Below, one piece after another: positions 63,454 to 64,000 of a DNA stretch of 64,000 bases; the first letter of the stretch is position 1; every line of letters begins with the position of its first letter. This stretch comes from Sphingobacterium multivorum. GTDB lineage: Bacteria; Bacteroidota; Bacteroidia; Sphingobacteriales; Sphingobacteriaceae. A program made the translations under genes and the position numbers. A model generated the notes under the pieces. That model saw only the letters and a list, made by a program, of their open reading frames with translations, had not been told where the DNA came from and ran no database searches. The stretch lies in assembly GCF_900457465.1 (NCBI RefSeq), contig NZ_UAUU01000011.1, positions 682,001 to 746,000 of the forward strand. Reading direction: 5' to 3'.

Positions 63454-64000
63454 ATGAAAGCAGTACGTTTTTTTGGGCATAAAGATGTCCGCGTTGTGAA
63501 TGATCTTGTGAAGCCCGTTCCTAAGGGCGATGAAGTATTACTAAAAATTGGTGGTGCAGGTGTTTGTCATTCTGATCTCCACATTATAGATGAGGGGACC
63601 GTTGTAGGTACGGTATTTACCTTGGGACACGAAAATGCGGGCTGGATTGAAGAAGTTGGATCGGATGTAAAAGACTATAAAAAAGGAGACGCGGTACTGG
63701 TCTATGGCCCTTGGGGTTGTGGGCACTGTAAGCCCTGTCAGCAATCAAAGGAAAATTATTGTGATCACCAGTCTGAAATGGCCTATGGTGGTGGGCTAGG
63801 CCTTGATGGTGGGATGGCGGAATATATGCTTGTCCCTTCTTCGCGTTTACTGGTCCCAATTTATGACTTAGATCCAGTCATTGCTGCGCCATTAACGGAT
63901 GCGGCACTTACTTCTTATTCGGCGATAAAACGTTCGATAGGCAAATTGACAGCGGATGAGTATGTGGTTGTGATCGGAGTTGGAGGTTTGGGCCATGTTG
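63454..64000 (+). CDS. Zinc-dependent alcohol dehydrogenase (partial, runs off the window)
   Basis: The first 182 codons of a medium-chain NAD(P)-dependent dehydrogenase, open to the window end. Catalytic zinc ligands are Cys38 (GAGVCHSDLH) and His59-Glu60 (LGHENAG). The structural zinc has four Cys at 89, 92, 95 and 103 (CGHCKPCQQSKENYC). The Rossmann motif VVVIGVGGLGH is just reached at the edge. It would oxidise alcohols or reduce aldehydes or ketones in the cytoplasm. A dyad precedes it. Confidence 0.93.
   Translation, partial: MKAVRFFGHKDVRVVNDLVKPVPKGDEVLLKIGGAGVCHSDLHIIDEGTVVGTVFTLGHENAGWIEEVGSDVKDYKKGDAVLVYGPWGCGHCKPCQQSKENYCDHQSEMAYGGGLGLDGGMAEYMLVPSSRLLVPIYDLDPVIAAPLTDAALTSYSAIKRSIGKLTADEYVVVIGVGGLGHV

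Noticed and set aside
1..64000. CRISPR array, tRNA or rRNA genes, prophage or secretion cluster
   Set aside because: No regularly spaced repeats, cloverleaf or rRNA-like sequence, phage structural genes or secretion machinery were recognised in either strand.

Overview
The window looks like a chromosomal segment of a member of the Bacteroidota, most likely Sphingobacteriaceae (Sphingobacterium-like). The basis is a SusC-type plug signature (VVVVGYG), LytS/LytTR regulator pairs including a TPR-fused kinase, families that are common in this group (DUF4965-type glutaminase, DUF2931, NIPSNAP, PepSY, HxlR/YceI), and several upstream matches to the Bacteroidota -7 promoter element TAnnTTTG. It is low to moderate in G+C and gene-dense. 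I saw no rRNA, tRNA, CRISPR array, insertion sequence or phage.

Layout. 1-1.4 kb: the end of an unknown gene, two hairpins and a secreted Ntn-hydrolase of the penicillin V acylase type. 1.4-9.1 kb: an RND efflux operon (outer-membrane channel, permease, adaptor; minus strand) divergent from a LytS kinase/LytTR regulator pair that may control it. 9.1-11.1 kb: a LysR regulator divergent from a quinone reductase (mdaB-like)/quinol monooxygenase (YgiN-like) pair. 11.2-14.3 kb: a minus-strand operon paiB-paiA-yggS-glutamine amidotransferase, then a small lipoprotein gene. 14.4-24.5 kb: GNAT, MscS channel, glutaminase, a TPR kinase/LytTR pair with a direct-repeat operator candidate, Pr6Pr membrane protein and a VOC protein. 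24.7-35.4 kb: HPP transporter, VOC/HxlR pair, PepSY membrane protein with a His-rich secreted neighbour, two GNATs, a membrane-anchored DUF2931 protein, a membrane-bound TPR-HTH regulator, and YceI divergent from HxlR. 35.5-49.4 kb: phosphoesterase plus di-heme peroxidase, regulators, glycosyltransferase, 2-hydroxyacid dehydrogenase, M48 protease, RibD-type reductase and DinB protein. 49.8-56.5 kb: an orphan membrane protein and a 1999-residue alpha-2-macroglobulin-like protein carrying an internal carboxypeptidase-regulatory plus SusC plug module. 56.6-62.3 kb: a second RND operon. 62.4-64 kb: small genes and the start of a zinc alcohol dehydrogenase.

A window-wide property matters for anyone using it. 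Ten genes are broken by sixteen single-base length changes, nearly all in homopolymers, and in each gene undoing them restores one full-length frame with a length divisible by three. Two of these genes also carry an in-frame stop, and the amidotransferase has lost its catalytic Cys by what could be one base. Very large genes (1999, 1096 and 1053 codons) are intact. The simplest reading is residual sequencing error in a draft assembly, so the ten genes are listed as disrupted but probably functional in the living strain. Real decay cannot be excluded without reads.

The most unusual gene content is the macroglobulin-plug fusion, which also keeps a Cys-x-Glu-Gln thioester-like motif. Next are an RND permease with a canonical EF-hand loop in its cytoplasmic linker, and DUF2931 attached to a polytopic membrane domain.
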